In this document: in pieces, positions 46,231 to 57,809 of the stretch
Numbering within the stretch: position 1 is the stretch's first letter
Layout of the letters: every line of letters begins with the position of its first letter
Assembly: GCF_963675165.1 (NCBI RefSeq)
Contig: NC_087377.1
Span: 8,883,122-8,947,121 of the forward strand
DNA from: Halichondria panicea
Lineage: Eukaryota; Porifera; Demospongiae; Suberitida; Halichondriidae
DNA: 64,000 nt
Direction: 5' to 3'
The notes under the pieces: generated by a model
Told to the model about the DNA's origin: nothing
The model's database searches: none
The model's input: only the letters and a program-made list of their open reading frames with translations
Position numbers and translations under genes: made by a program

Positions 46231-47350
46231 ATAGTGTGTGAAATTTAACGCACTCCAATTTTACAGTGTAGTAACCATGCATATAAATTGTGTGATAATC
46301 ACGTATCAATTTTTACAATGTATATTCACGTATCCTATTAAAAAGTACAAATAAAATATATAAAATATAATTATATAAAATTATCGTACCTGCCCGAAAA
46401 TATACGCCCCCTTCGTATTTTCTGATGATGTGATATAATACTGCTATACTAGTCTGAGCTATACTGAGAGCTTATAATCAATGTCACTGCAAAATTAGTT
46501 CATTATGTTCCGGACTACACGGAAGCACTCTCTTCAATGGCATGTTCAGTGTAACAGGTGATCACATTGTCTCATTTACCTTCTAGCAGACAGTGTGCTA
46601 GCACTGCTTTTACAAGATGAAACTAACGGGAAAACATATACAAAATAATTATTATCTTGGTGTTTAAACTCTCTGTCTGTTTTCTGTTTGTTTTTGAAAC
46701 TGTCTTAAAAAAGACACAGACCATGCAGAACTAACGTGCAGTACGTGGGATTATTTTACACACCATGCATGCTCACTATTATTACACCAGCACCAGATTT
46801 ACTCATTTATTATAAAAAAGGTTTTTGGAATTATTTACGTCCCTGTTCAGTGCATGCACGATCAATTAAGGATAACTCTATAGCTCAGAAGAGTTAGAAC
46901 TTCTAGATGGTATATAAAGTGCGCATGTGAAGACAGACGATTGACTTATATAGCCCTATAGTCTATATAGATAAAAGTATAGTGAGGGTCACATCAATAT
47001 AGGACTTAGGGTACAAGCAGGTATTATTAAATTTTTTCTTACCCCCCTGTATTGCAGTAATTTTGAGGGAGCAAAATTTTGTTTACACCCTTCTTGAATT
47101 GTTTACACCCCTGTTTTAACAGTGCAAGGGAATAGTGTTAAATTATTAATATTAAGGATAACTCTATAGCTCAGAGGAGTTAGAAATTCTAGATGATGGT
47201 CTGGTGCCTCCTTCACAAGGCCTGTGGCCTGGAATCGAGGCTATAGTGTATAAAGTGTGCATGTGAAGACGATGGGACACAAACAATTTAGCCCAATAGA
47301 TGAAAATAGTGGTTTAAATAAGACTCTTCATCAAAGTAGAGCAAATGCAC
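46231..47350. other. AT-rich intergenic
   Basis: No gene signals. AGGATAACTCTATAGCTCAGA occurs twice (about 46868 and 47154), each followed by related sequence, and a GCCTCGATT half-repeat lies at about 47223. Confidence 0.45.
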
Positions 47351-47358
47351 AATAATTT

Positions 47359-47570
47359 TACCGTATAACTGGTACATTTTGTGGTGTAAAAATTTCCTTA
47401 TTTTATTCATGAGCAAGCTGAATGAAAATTTTACCCATCAAAACGTATAGGTGTGGTTTATCCAGAACGCATGCAATAATATAGTGCACGTAAACAAAGA
47501 TTCGTGGTCAGAGCTTCAACAACGAAAAACCACGAATATTTTGCACCACGAAATTACCAGCTATACGGTA
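47359..47570. mobile_element. MITE family C copy
   Basis: Starts TACCGTATAACTGGTACATT and ends AAATTACCAGCTATACGGTA, with paired CGTGGT / ACCACGAA motifs. Confidence 0.75.
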
Positions 47571-48098
47571 TTGGGTTGCCGATGGCAGGGTTTCATCTAG
47601 TGGGGAGGGGGGGCTGGGGGGTGAACCTTCCCCCCCAAACTTTAAATCCGAAACCCTGGATGGTGGGGCATATCAAAATAAACTGCATTTACACACATGC
47701 AGTGCAAGTGCATATAATCCCAGTGCATTATATGGTTGCTATGGTAGTGATGCAACATATGCCATATACAGAGCACTGGATTGCTTTGATCTGCCCACTC
47801 ACTGGGCAACAAATTATATATGTCTGTGTGAAAACATCAATCAATTCAGGGTGTTTTTATACAAACAGCTGTGGTGAGTGAGTATACAAATAAAGAGCTA
47901 GCTCTATGGTTGAGCACAATTTTAATGTATTAAAGTCAATATCTATAAAAAAAATTATACTTATATAGGCCTCGCTGTTCATAATTATTATATATACTCT
48001 ACAGAGTTTATGATCATGCATAATTTTTGCATTTCTATATACAGTCATGATCAATGTGTTAACATTAAGTATATAGCTAGTTCATGTATAATATTATA

Positions 48099-49286
48099 TC
48101 AAATATCTTGGAAGTTGGCATAGTTGTCGAAGGAGTCCAAGTAGACCAGAATAGCATCAAACAAATCCTTGTAGTTGTCCTGTGAGGGGGAGTGGCACAT
48201 TAATGCTCATGCATGCAAGTGTGTGGTGGATAATACATTGTTCGTTATATGCTATAATTATATATACCCACACACTGCACAAACACTGACTGTGATTGTA
48301 CAATATACATTGCAAATAGCACCATGCAATCAACAGTATACAGCTAGCCACTACTATTTGAGGCCTGACTTGAAGCTTTGTAATTGTGGAAAAACAACCG
48401 GCAAGCCTCCTCGATGTAAGAGCAGATGAACTCACGACTGAGGGTACTGCCCCTGGCTTGTGGACCCTGAGAGCCTTGACCACCTGGAACACATCCACCA
48501 CTCCCTCTGTCTTGCAACGGCCAATGGTAGTAGCTACAGAGCAGTACATACCAGAGCGGGTCGCAGTGTCACTGGATAGAGAGAGGTTATAATTATAATG
48601 TCCATATAAGGTTACAGCATGCACTTGTACGTACTTGCAATGAACCAGTATAGTGTTGTTTCCAGTTCTCCTTTGAACCTTTATAACCTCTTCATTGACG
48701 TCAGTTACAGTCTTGAAGTTCTCACACTTTCCACTGCTCTTCCAGTTAGTGATGTGGAACTGAGTTAATTGACAGGCCTTTTGGGTCTGCATGGAGGCAA
48801 CAAGGATAAAGAGAGGTTCAAAGAGATGCATGACGGGTACCTTTTTATTAAGCATGCTCAGTTGCCTCATAACGAACCCAGTGTTGACTTCCTCCTCCAA
48901 GTTATTGATGGTGAACTCACCGAAGGAGGTGACATTGCCACTCTCTGGCCAGTACTGGGAGCATGCTTCCTATATATTATACATACATACATGCACTCAA
49001 CAGGGAGGACCTCTGTGAAGACCATCTCTTACCTTCCCATTCTCACTGAGTGGAGTCAACATCACAACAGCCGCACACTTCCTGTCATAGATCACTTTCC
49101 AGAAGTTACGCACAGTTGAGTCCAGTGGATTCTGGGCAATGATGTATGCCTGCTGGTGCTTGTAGCCCTGGAGGGAGGGAGGGGAGCATAAGAGTACAGG
49201 GCTCTAGTAGTTGACACTTACATGAGCAAACACAGCATGAATGTAGTCAGGTTGCTCTCCCTTCAGAATCACACGACTGGGCTCAG
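48099..49286 (-). other. PTP domain D2 (degenerate) of the receptor phosphatase
   Basis: Exons 20-25 encode the second phosphatase domain. The P-loop reads HCNDTATRSG: the Cys (about residue 1356) and Arg (about 1362) of C-x5-R are kept but the Ala-Gly of the classical loop is lost. The WPD position reads NWKS (about 1320-1323), so the general acid is missing. By family knowledge such D2 domains are inactive or weak and act in regulation or binding. Confidence 0.85.
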
Positions 49287-52200
49287 CTATTGTTGGGGAA
49301 CAGTGAATGGATATAATGTACACCGTTAGCAGAAATCCTTACGTGGCAGGTAGTCCATGTTCCTGTTCCTGGCAGCATTCTTAACAGCAATAAGACTTCG
49401 AACTTCTTTAGGATTTGGAGTAACCTGTTCCAGAATTTGGAACTGGTATTGGAATTCTGAGGTGGTTTTTCCCGGGGGTACTAATGACATCTTTTGTATC
49501 TGTCTGCGCAGATCTCCAGCACCGATCTGAGTGTCTCCACACGTCATTGACTCCAGGATAGCATCGTGGATGAACACATACTGATCCTATAGGGGGTAAT
49601 GCATGAGCATGCTCAGTAGAATAAAAATGGCAGCAATCATTAGCGTCGAAAACAGCAAGGTGCAGAGGTGAGGTCACCATTGTTTACTCTATTGAGCATG
49701 CTCAGACATAGTATAGCATGGCCACACCCCTCTTATCTTAGCAACCATTAGCCTCAATTCCAGGCCGATTAAATTAATCGGCCTGGATTTGAGGCTAAGC
49801 AACCACTTGAGGTCCATAGCAACTGTATAGTGTTTTGTAGTGTTTTGTACTGTTGAATCTTAGCGCTCTTTTGTACTGTCATTCTTACCGCTCCAGTTCA
49901 CAATTGCAGTGCTTGCAAGTTGACAAGCTGCTCTTATTCTGAGCTGAGGCTCTGAGCCCTTTTAATTATTGCATGCATATCTACATGTACAAAACCAAGA
50001 AGTTAATCATGACAGCTAGCTGTAGCATCTTTCTTTTTTATAGGTGGCATTGCCACCTACTTGATCTAGCTAGCACCATAGATTTATCTATGCTGGTCTA
50101 TCTGTGAAGAAAAAACGTGTACAAACAAGTGTAAAGAACATTTGTGAAAAATAGTGAGAAGTAGGGTTGGAAGAGCAGCTCAAACCATGAAAGAAACACC
50201 CATTAGATAGACACAAAACGTACTGGTATCTCAGGACAAACTAACTCTCCAATACCTAACATTTATAATGCGCAGAAAAAAGTTTACAAACAAGTGCAAA
50301 AAACGTTTTGTGAAAAAATGAGGAAGAGTAGTGTTGGAAGAGCATGCGCACTGAAGTAACAAAAGCTCGAAAACAAGATTGTGGGTTGGTATAGTCTTTG
50401 CATGCTCCAACTAGTTGCGGGTGGGGCTCGATCTTTGCGATCTTTGACAGTTGGGTCCAGCACTACTTCGAATTTTAGTGGGGGTCATCTGTAGAGTCTC
50501 AAATTTAATATACACACCATGTGCTTTGGTTTTCGATCATTCAAATGCGTTATTCTTATATCGCAACACATGCAAGTTGATGGTCAAATATAGGGGATCG
50601 AGGGCTTCACATAAAGAAATAGGTGTAACTCGAAGTAGTGCTGGACCCACTGTTAAAGATCACAAAAATTGAGCCCCACCCCCAACTAGTTGGAGCATGC
50701 AAAGACTATACCAACCCACAATCTTGTTACTTCGATGCGCATGCTCTTCCAACCCTATACTCTTCCCCTTTTTGCACTTGTGATAGAAGCAATACTATAT
50801 ATAGAATTAGAGTAGATATATACCCACCTGTGTTTGTACAAGCTTCATCCTCTGGTTGCGAGCTTTAACAATGGTCCCGGAAATATCGATGAGACCATCG
50901 ACTGAGATCTGATCGAGAACATTATCAATGGCAATATAAGTGCCTGTGCGTCCCACACCAGCACTGCAGTGGATCAGAATAGGACCTTTTGATGGCTTGT
51001 GTTGGGACTGGACCCGACGATGGAACCCAAGAATGGGCGTGGCATAGTCAGGCACACCGTGATCAGGCCAGGCAGTGAAATGGAATAGCTTGACTCTCAG
51101 AACACGGAGATCACCATCCAACTAGAGGCAGGGGAACAATAATCCCACTCCTCCCCACTCTCTTATAATTATGGTATTGCATGCAGTTGAGTAATAATTA
51201 TATACACACTCACTGAAGCCTCCAGTGTCCTGACAGTGTAATCAGCCAGTATTTGCTGATCTGTAATGGCCACTGTGAATGGTCCAAACTGCTTCTTCCC
51301 AGAATCTGGCCAGTATTGTTCGCACTTTATCTTGTTGTTCTCCTCGAGGTTGGTGAGCATGACTATTATGGGTGGTCTCTCCTGCCACATGAGACGCCAA
51401 AAGTCCACCAGAGTTCGTGGTAGCGGTCCTATATGAGGGGAGGGTGAAAACATAATAAAGACTGAAATTTACACTGAGCAATATTTCGATTCACTCATGC
51501 TTAAATCTGCAGGGAAAGCAACCTAATCCAGAAACTGGCTGGACACAAATATGAATATTTTAATGAATGAATATTAAAAGTTTTACTATTACCGGTACAC
51601 ATTTTACCACTGACTGACTACAGCTAGTCTATATTCATATTAATTAAAAGTGAGTACGGGATTTTTCGAACAGCACTTTCTCCCAGTACAACAGGACATT
51701 CTGCACAAGGTTTCAAAGCAACAATAATACTTCCGATTTGTGATTGCTTTCATGTGGCAGATGACCTCTCAGGCTGCATATACGTACTTTTGTTACCTAT
51801 TATAGACACAATTTTGCCATCTTATGAAATGGATGTAGCTGTGACATGACTATTTAGATCTACGGAGAGTACTATTACACACCTCCTTCAACTCTTCAAC
51901 TCTCCAATTTGATCTCAGGTTAAGGTATGCTAGTTTATATGTACTGGCTAGACCTATACCGTAGACCAGGAGTGCATGAATGTATATTGAAGTGAGTGGG
52001 TGTCAGATACTCCTATTCATGCACTCCTGCGTAGACCTATAGACTATATACTGTAGGCATATTATAGGCTCATACAACACTGCAGACTATACAAGGCAGT
52101 GTTGCCATTTTATCACTGACTCACGAATTCTAAAAATTCGTAAGCAATAATAGCAATTATGCGTTTATTCCAGTCCTGTCTTCTCTTCTTACCTTAAGGT

Positions 52201-55200
52201 GACATATTTTCACAGGTAGATTTGTTTGTGTTTTCACTGTTTAGCTCATTTTGCTGGTATTAAATTCTGCTATTCATTAGCGTTTCTAATTACAGTAGAA
52301 CCTCGCTAATCCGAATAGAGCCGGACCAGACCCCATCCGAATACATAAAATTTCTGGAACAGATGTCATTGAATACATTAACGAAGACACTTTTGTACAT
52401 GTGTATTACGATATTACTGTGCATGGCCAGAAGGGAAGCTGCTAGCTACTTTTATATCAACTTTCTCTCCAATACAGTGAGTCTTGTGAGCTCTCTCTTC
52501 GTTTTCTTTGCAGTGGCCGTTGTCAGAGCAAGGATTGAGCAGTTTATTAATAAGATTATTGCTGATTCAGCAAGATCCAGATTAGCGAGGTTCTACTGCA
52601 TGTACTCGCAAGTGGTTTTAATGAGATTCATTGCATTTTCCAATTATCTGCAAGTAAAAATTTTTGCAATTTTACTATAATTCATATAGAAATTCACAGA
52701 AATTAATACTCGCGAAAATATGTCACCTGCTTCTTTATGTTTCAGTTCCACTATCTATCTTTCATTATAACGGTACTGAGGCTAGAAAATATTTGCAATG
52801 TAAAGGATTGGCCGGGGGAACCACAAAAAAGCGTGGAAACAATATGTCCTGTGAGAGCATAACTCCAATCTGTTATAACGTTCACATGTATATGTACAGC
52901 TAGTGTTGATACATTATCGTATATACTATATGTATAGTGGGTAATCTTTGTGGGGTAAAAAATTCGCTATTTTCGTGGGCAAGCTGACCTCGACGAACAT
53001 TTTACTCACAAAAACATAGGCGTAGTTTACCGGAACGCATGCAATGCAGTGCACGTAAGGAAGCAAATAAAATTTTGACTTATAAAAATCACCGCTGTTT
53101 TTAAGTTCAACGAATTTTTTACCACATGAAAATTACCCGCTATACGGTACATGCATTAGATCACAATTGACACCAGGTCACCATGCATAGATGGACTGCA
53201 TGTGTGTTAATCCACGCTTTTAGGCTCTCAGCCAATAATTATCCTAGCAACTTTTTACAGAATTGCAAATGTTTTTCTATCCAGATCACTTTATGGTTTC
53301 AACTGTGCCCACAACAAGGTAAACAATGACTCCTCGATGCCCATACAAGGTAAGGGTAGACACTTAATTAATTAGTAACCAAGGACCCACCTTGTGTTGC
53401 TATAAACTTTTTAGGCTTCTTGTACCCCTGAGAATAGAAATAATTTACATGAGCTGGTGGACCAGTATTGCGTGTGCCAGTATAGACAGTTCATATACAT
53501 GTATATTGCAGAGGCGTAGGAAATGCAGGGGCTGCAGCGGCCATAACCGGTGCACTTCTTGAGCTATTATTATCTTGCAAATATTACAAGGGCCAAAAAT
53601 CCGCCCCCGTTGGCAATCATTGTGCACATGTGCAGTATTCAGTGTAGACATGGTCTCTAGTCTAGATTACAACCTTAACCATCCAAGATCTACCCTCTAT
53701 TGCCTGCTCACTTGGGCTTCCTCACAATTCAAGGCACACTCACGTCTACATAGCAGGCATTGATGTAGTCACTCTGGCAGTCCTCTTGGCTAGGGATGGG
53801 GTCTAGGATAATGAGGTTGTCATCATCTGTAGGAAACCAGTGTGAAAACACACACACGAATACACTTGCACAGTGCTAATAATGACCTCTTTGCTGGCCA
53901 TCCGCCAGTACTGCATGTACATACATGTAGAACTGCTAACTCTCATGATATACACTCACAGACAGCAATGTTGCCAAATCTGTTGTTGAGTCTGTTCTCA
54001 GGAGTCACTGAAATAATCACTGGATGACCCCTCTCCCCACTGTCCAGATTCTGAGAGTGTGTGTGCATGTATATGTGCGTGTGGTGTGTGTGTCCGTGTC
54101 CGTGTCTGGTCCCATTACAATAGCACGACTGTGCTATCAACCGTGTGTGTGTAAAGTATAGTCACCTTTACCACTAATGATTGTGCAGGCTGTCCAATTG
54201 CTAGTAGACACACTCTCACGCCCACACACACAGCCAGTATAACATTACCTTGTAAAGATCTTTGAACTTCTTATTGCTGCTGGCATGGAGGTCAGCCACA
54301 TACGCTCCAAACTCTGTCACAGGTATGGGGGCGTAGTCCACCCCCTCCATCCCCTCACTAGCCTTACCACTCTCACTCATCACTGTTACCTTGACGAGCT
54401 GTTGCGTTGTTGACCCTGAGGCTCCAGTAACCACCAGTTTATACACACCTACAGAGTACGAGTAAACATTCATTTCAATTTTCATTATGCACAGTAAACA
54501 ATCACTGTTTTCTTATCAGAACCTCTGGTTATGTATACATTGCAATTGTACATACACTAAAGGCTGTAGCTAGCCTAAACATCTTATGACATTGAAAGTA
54601 TATAGCGTGTGCTCACCAGTGGCAGGTGCGTTATGTTATTAAAACAGTACATTCCCATGACCAGTACACAATCTTGAGTATCAGTATACATGTATATACT
54701 CACCAGCATGCTTAGCCTCCACACTAGAGAAGGATACTCCACCGTCCTGGTCCAGTTCTGTGGCATAGTCTGCAGTCACCTTCCTACCATCGTGGTACCA
54801 GGTGAGACTGGGTGGAGGGTGACCTCCCACCTTCACCCTCAGATACACCTCCTCCCCCTCCGTTGCATGAGTATCACTAGGAAACTCTACTATACTAGGC
54901 TCTGTATAGGACACAACAATATTACAAAAATAGTAAAAGTGGTTTTTCGTACCGTTGACTTTCTCAATGGTGGCTTTACTGTCTTGTCTGTTGCTCTTCT
55001 TGAAGGATGCTTGATAGGGGGTGGGGCGAGGGGGAGATGCATGGCGTGGGGAGGGGCCGTACTTGGTCTGGTTGCCATGAAGTTTCCTGTAGACAAAGCA
55101 ACACATTATTACATGCACAAATAATTATTTTTATGATAGTCTTACCTCCAGAAATAGACCCCAACAATGATACCCACCACAATGACAGCGGCTAGAATGA

Positions 55201-57804
55201 GTAACACGATGACTACACCTGCTACCACACCTCCTGTGTTGCTAGCATCAGGGCCTGTGGGGAGGTTGCTAGTACATGGTCAAAAAATTGGTCACAATAC
55301 AACTGAACCCACTTACCTAACTGCACACAGAAAGTTGTGTTAACTCCAGTGCTGTCAGGAATCACACAGCAGTAGGAGCCAGTGGGGCCTGACACAGACC
55401 CTCGACGATGGAGTCTGAGTGCACTTGTATTTCTAACACTGTACAGCAGATCTGTGTCTGAAATAGTAATGTCCAGATTTCTTATAATAGCTGTTCCATT
55501 CGGTAGTAGCCAATCTCCTAATCCATTGGCACTATTGGGGTTATCTTGTCCTGTACAACAAATAGTTGAGTCAGTTTTGCAAGTCAATGCTGTCTCAGTG
55601 GTATCTCCAATGGTGTCTATGGAAACCTGTGAGTTATTAGTTGCAAATTTGGTGGTTCCCACGGAGACGTAGACAGGAGATACTGTAGGTGGGGGATTGT
55701 AAGTGCATTAGTGTACATTGTACTAGCTTACATTGACAGGTTGGAGCTAACCCACTCCACACTCCATCACTCCCACAAGTCCTAGTGCTGCCTCCATTGA
55801 GAGTGTAGCCAGTGTCACAGGTGCAGGTGGCCACAGTGTCCACTGGTCTCAGACTAGCAGTCCCCATATTGTAAAGAATCATTCCATTGGTCAGAGCAGG
55901 GAGGTCGGAACAGGTGGTGGGTGATTTAGTGGGTCCTGTGTTCACTGTATCAAAAAAAGTGAAGCAGCTGTTAAGATGTAGTAGAACTAACATTGACAGG
56001 TAGGAGCTGTTCCACTCCAGGTCCCATTCTGACAAACTCTGACACTCCTTCCACCTCCAATGAGAGTGTAGCCATTGTCACAAGTGAACATAGCAATAGT
56101 ATTATTAGGTCTGTTGTCAGCAAGTCCACCAGCGTAGGTAATGCCTCCATTCATTAGTGGTGGTAAATCAGAACAAGGTCCTGAAATAATTATACACTCA
56201 ACAAATACAGTACTAGTCGATTTACTCACGCTGACAAATTGGACCTGACCCACTCCAGCTCCCACTCACACAGACCCTAGTGGTGTCCCCTCCAGTGAGA
56301 GTGTAGCCAGTGTTGCAGAAGTATGTAGCGTTAGAGAGGAAAAGTCTGTTATTAGTGGATCCATCACTATAGGTAATCATCCCGTTGGTCAGTGGGGGTA
56401 AGTCAGGGCAGTTAGCTGTATGGGAGACGATATGCTCAACAAACAAACAGTACAGAGTCCATTCCACTTACGCTGACAAGTTGGAGCTGACCCATTCCAG
56501 CTCCCTCCAGTCACACAGATCCTGTTAGTGTCTCCTCCAGTGAGAGTATAGCCAGTGTTGCAGGAGTGCACAGCACTAGAGAGGAAAGGTTTGATGCCAA
56601 TGGATGTAGCACTGTACATAATCGTCCCGTTGGTCAGTGGGGGTAAGTCAGGGCAGTTAGCTGTATGGGAGACAGTATACACTCAACAACAAACAGTTAC
56701 ATGCAGAGTTCATTCCACTTACACAGACACACTGGAGCAAACCCAGTCCACACTCTATGTATACCACTCCTACAAGTCCTGGTGGTACCTCCACCAATAG
56801 TGTAGCCAGGGTTACAGGTGTAGGTGGCCACAGTGTTCACTGGTCTACTGTTATTGGATCCAGCACCACCATAGTCAATATTCCCATTTGTCAGTGAGGG
56901 TAGGTCAGAACACGTCACTATGGGAACAGGTACACACTCAACGTACACAATATTACAAATTCAGTCATTCCTTACTCTCACACACTGGAGTTGTTGTTGA
57001 GCTCCACTTTCCATCACTCCCACAAGTCCTCACTGGCACTCCAACCAGAGTGTAGGGAAGGAAGCAGGCGTAACTGGCTGTAGCACCCACTGATCTGTTG
57101 TTAGTGGATCCACCAGTATAGGTTATGCTTCCATTAGCAATGTCCGGGAAATTATCAGAACATGTGACTGACATAGGTGCAACTGTAGGGGGGGAATAAA
57201 GGTTATGCAATGGAATAGGAGAGTTGTGATGGTTTCATAAACTCCTGAGGTGAACACATGCATATATACTGGCTGGCAATGATAATAATTTGATCCACTC
57301 ACTCAGGTTAGCACAGATGGTCATATCTCCCAGTGTAGTTGGTACAGTACAACAGTAGGACCCGGTTGGAGTGAGGGGATTGTTAGCCTGTCTACGAGCC
57401 AGTCTGATGACCTGAGCAGCATTCCTCACAATGTAGAACTGCTGTGCAGCGACTGCATCATTGCCCATTATCATACTCCCATCAGGATACGTCCACTGTC
57501 CTAGTGTTCCATTACCATTGTTGTCAGACACATTTCTACAGCAGGTAGTGAGGTCACTGTGACAGGTGAGAAAAGGAAGACCACCATCAGCATTCTCTCC
57601 AATAGTAGTGATCAAGATATAAGTATTGTTAGTGGTGATGCGACCAGATCCCAGTGCCAGGTAGACTGCATGGAATAAAACGCAATGTCAGATTACAAGC
57701 CAGTACACATCTAATCAACTATAATAACCTTGCTGTTCCCCTGCCAGTACAGCGAGCCCAGAGAGCAGAACCACACACACTAGTCCACACAGCATGGAGG
57801 TCAT
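48099..57804 (-). CDS. Receptor-type protein tyrosine phosphatase, sushi/Ig ectodomain, 25 exons
   Basis: Exons (minus strand, 5' to 3'): 57729-57804, 57303-57665, 56976-57182, 56723-56917, 56472-56660, 56230-56415, 55992-56180, 55732-55944, 55317-55682, 55146-55254, 54953-55086, 54704-54901, 54249-54448, 53960-54050, 53744-53826, 53391-53427, 51214-51428, 50828-51121, 49343-49586, 49222-49286, 49033-49167, 48841-48969, 48635-48786, 48436-48571, 48099-48179. All junctions are GT-AG and in phase, giving 1428 residues. The ATG precedes a signal peptide (MTSMLCGLVCVVLLSGLAVL). Order: signal 1-22, Ig-like 26-147, six sushi modules 147-540, Ig-like 540-661, membrane segment ~670-695, proline-rich basic linker to ~742, Ig fold ~743-835, PTP D1 to ~1180, PTP D2 to the end (SFDNYANFQ). 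D1 should remove phosphate from phosphotyrosine at the plasma membrane. The longest intron (51429-53390) holds a MITE-like element; the next (49587-50827) holds a foldback. Confidence 0.93.
49748..49798. repeat. GCCTCGATT-family palindrome, minimal copy
   Basis: A 51-base palindrome with a single mismatch: TTAGCCTCAATTCCAGGCCG and its complement around ATTAAATTAAT. It lies inside the receptor phosphatase intron 18. Confidence 0.9.
50291..50783. mobile_element. Foldback element in receptor phosphatase intron 18
   Basis: The arms of roughly 150-190 bases (50291-50480 and 50618-50783) pair over GTTGGAAGAGCATGCGC, AACTAGTTG and TGGGTCCAGCACTACTTCGA. A partial direct copy of the left arm lies at about 50110-50200. 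Non-coding. Confidence 0.8.
52293..52598. mobile_element. Pogo-like MITE variant nested in a larger repeat
   Basis: The ends are CAGTAGAACCTCGCTAATCC and its complement, preceded by TA. The interior differs from family A and happens to keep a frame open from 52363 (LLYMCITILLCMARREAA) past the element's end, which I do not accept as a gene. It sits between GGTGACATATTTTC (about 52198) and its complement (about 52715), the ends of an older element whose right half recurs at 58326-58417. Confidence 0.7.
52917..53148. mobile_element. MITE family C copy in receptor phosphatase intron 16
   Basis: The left end is blurred (TATAGTGGGTAATC), the right end reads AAATTACCCGCTATACGGTA, with GTGGGGTAAAAAATTCGC and its partner inside. 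Confidence 0.6.
54249..54901 (-). other. Cysteine-less I-set Ig domain on the predicted cytoplasmic side
   Basis: Exons 12 and 13 encode an I-set-like fold: EGEEVYLRVKVGG, then LTWYHDGRKV with the core Trp, then VEAKHAGVYKLVVTG. The two canonical disulfide cysteines are replaced (Val in LRVKV, Leu in YKL). Its position after the only membrane segment and before D1 puts it inside the cell. Titin- and MLCK-type intracellular Ig domains likewise do without the disulfide. Confidence 0.8.
55317..57665 (-). other. Ectodomain: Ig-like, six sushi (CCP) modules, Ig-like
   Basis: Each sushi module is a single exon in phase 1-1 (exons 3-8), with the typical C..LP.L.NG, Y.C..GYTL.GG and W.G..P.C pattern. 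The two Ig-like exons (2 and 9) share a V-Y-V/L-S/A-x-G start, a TT/IC-C pair (DLTTCC, DSTICC) and GSYCC near the end, so they are homologous to each other. The symmetrical phases make module shuffling easy. Confidence 0.88.
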
Positions 57805-57809
57805 GGGTA

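Larger units (their letters stand above)
49343..54448 (-). other. PTP domain D1 (catalytically complete) of the receptor phosphatase
   Basis: Seen in order: NNRFGNI (the KNRY-loop equivalent, with Phe for Tyr), SDYINACYVD, GYKKPKKFIATQGP, VDFWRLMW, the WPD loop (TAWPDHGVP, W about residue 1035), the P-loop HCSAGVGRTG (Cys about residue 1069) and the Q-loop QTQDQYVFIHD. All catalytic residues are present, so activity is expected. The Tyr-to-Phe change in the substrate loop is conservative. Confidence 0.9.

Noticed and set aside
48385-48440. Apparent frameshift in phosphatase exon 24, where another frame reads REFICSYIEEACRLF
   Set aside because: Splicing at the GTGAGT after PSV to the exon at 48179 gives the standard receptor-phosphatase ending (DNYKDLFDAILVYLDSFDNY), so the other frame is coincidence.
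52363-52680. 105-codon hydrophobic frame
   Set aside because: It starts inside and runs past the end of a MITE in a phosphatase intron; no start context or homology, and its limits ignore the element border.
54690-55124. Plus-strand frame of 144 codons
   Set aside because: It is antisense to phosphatase exons 10-12, whose splice sites and domain content are clear.
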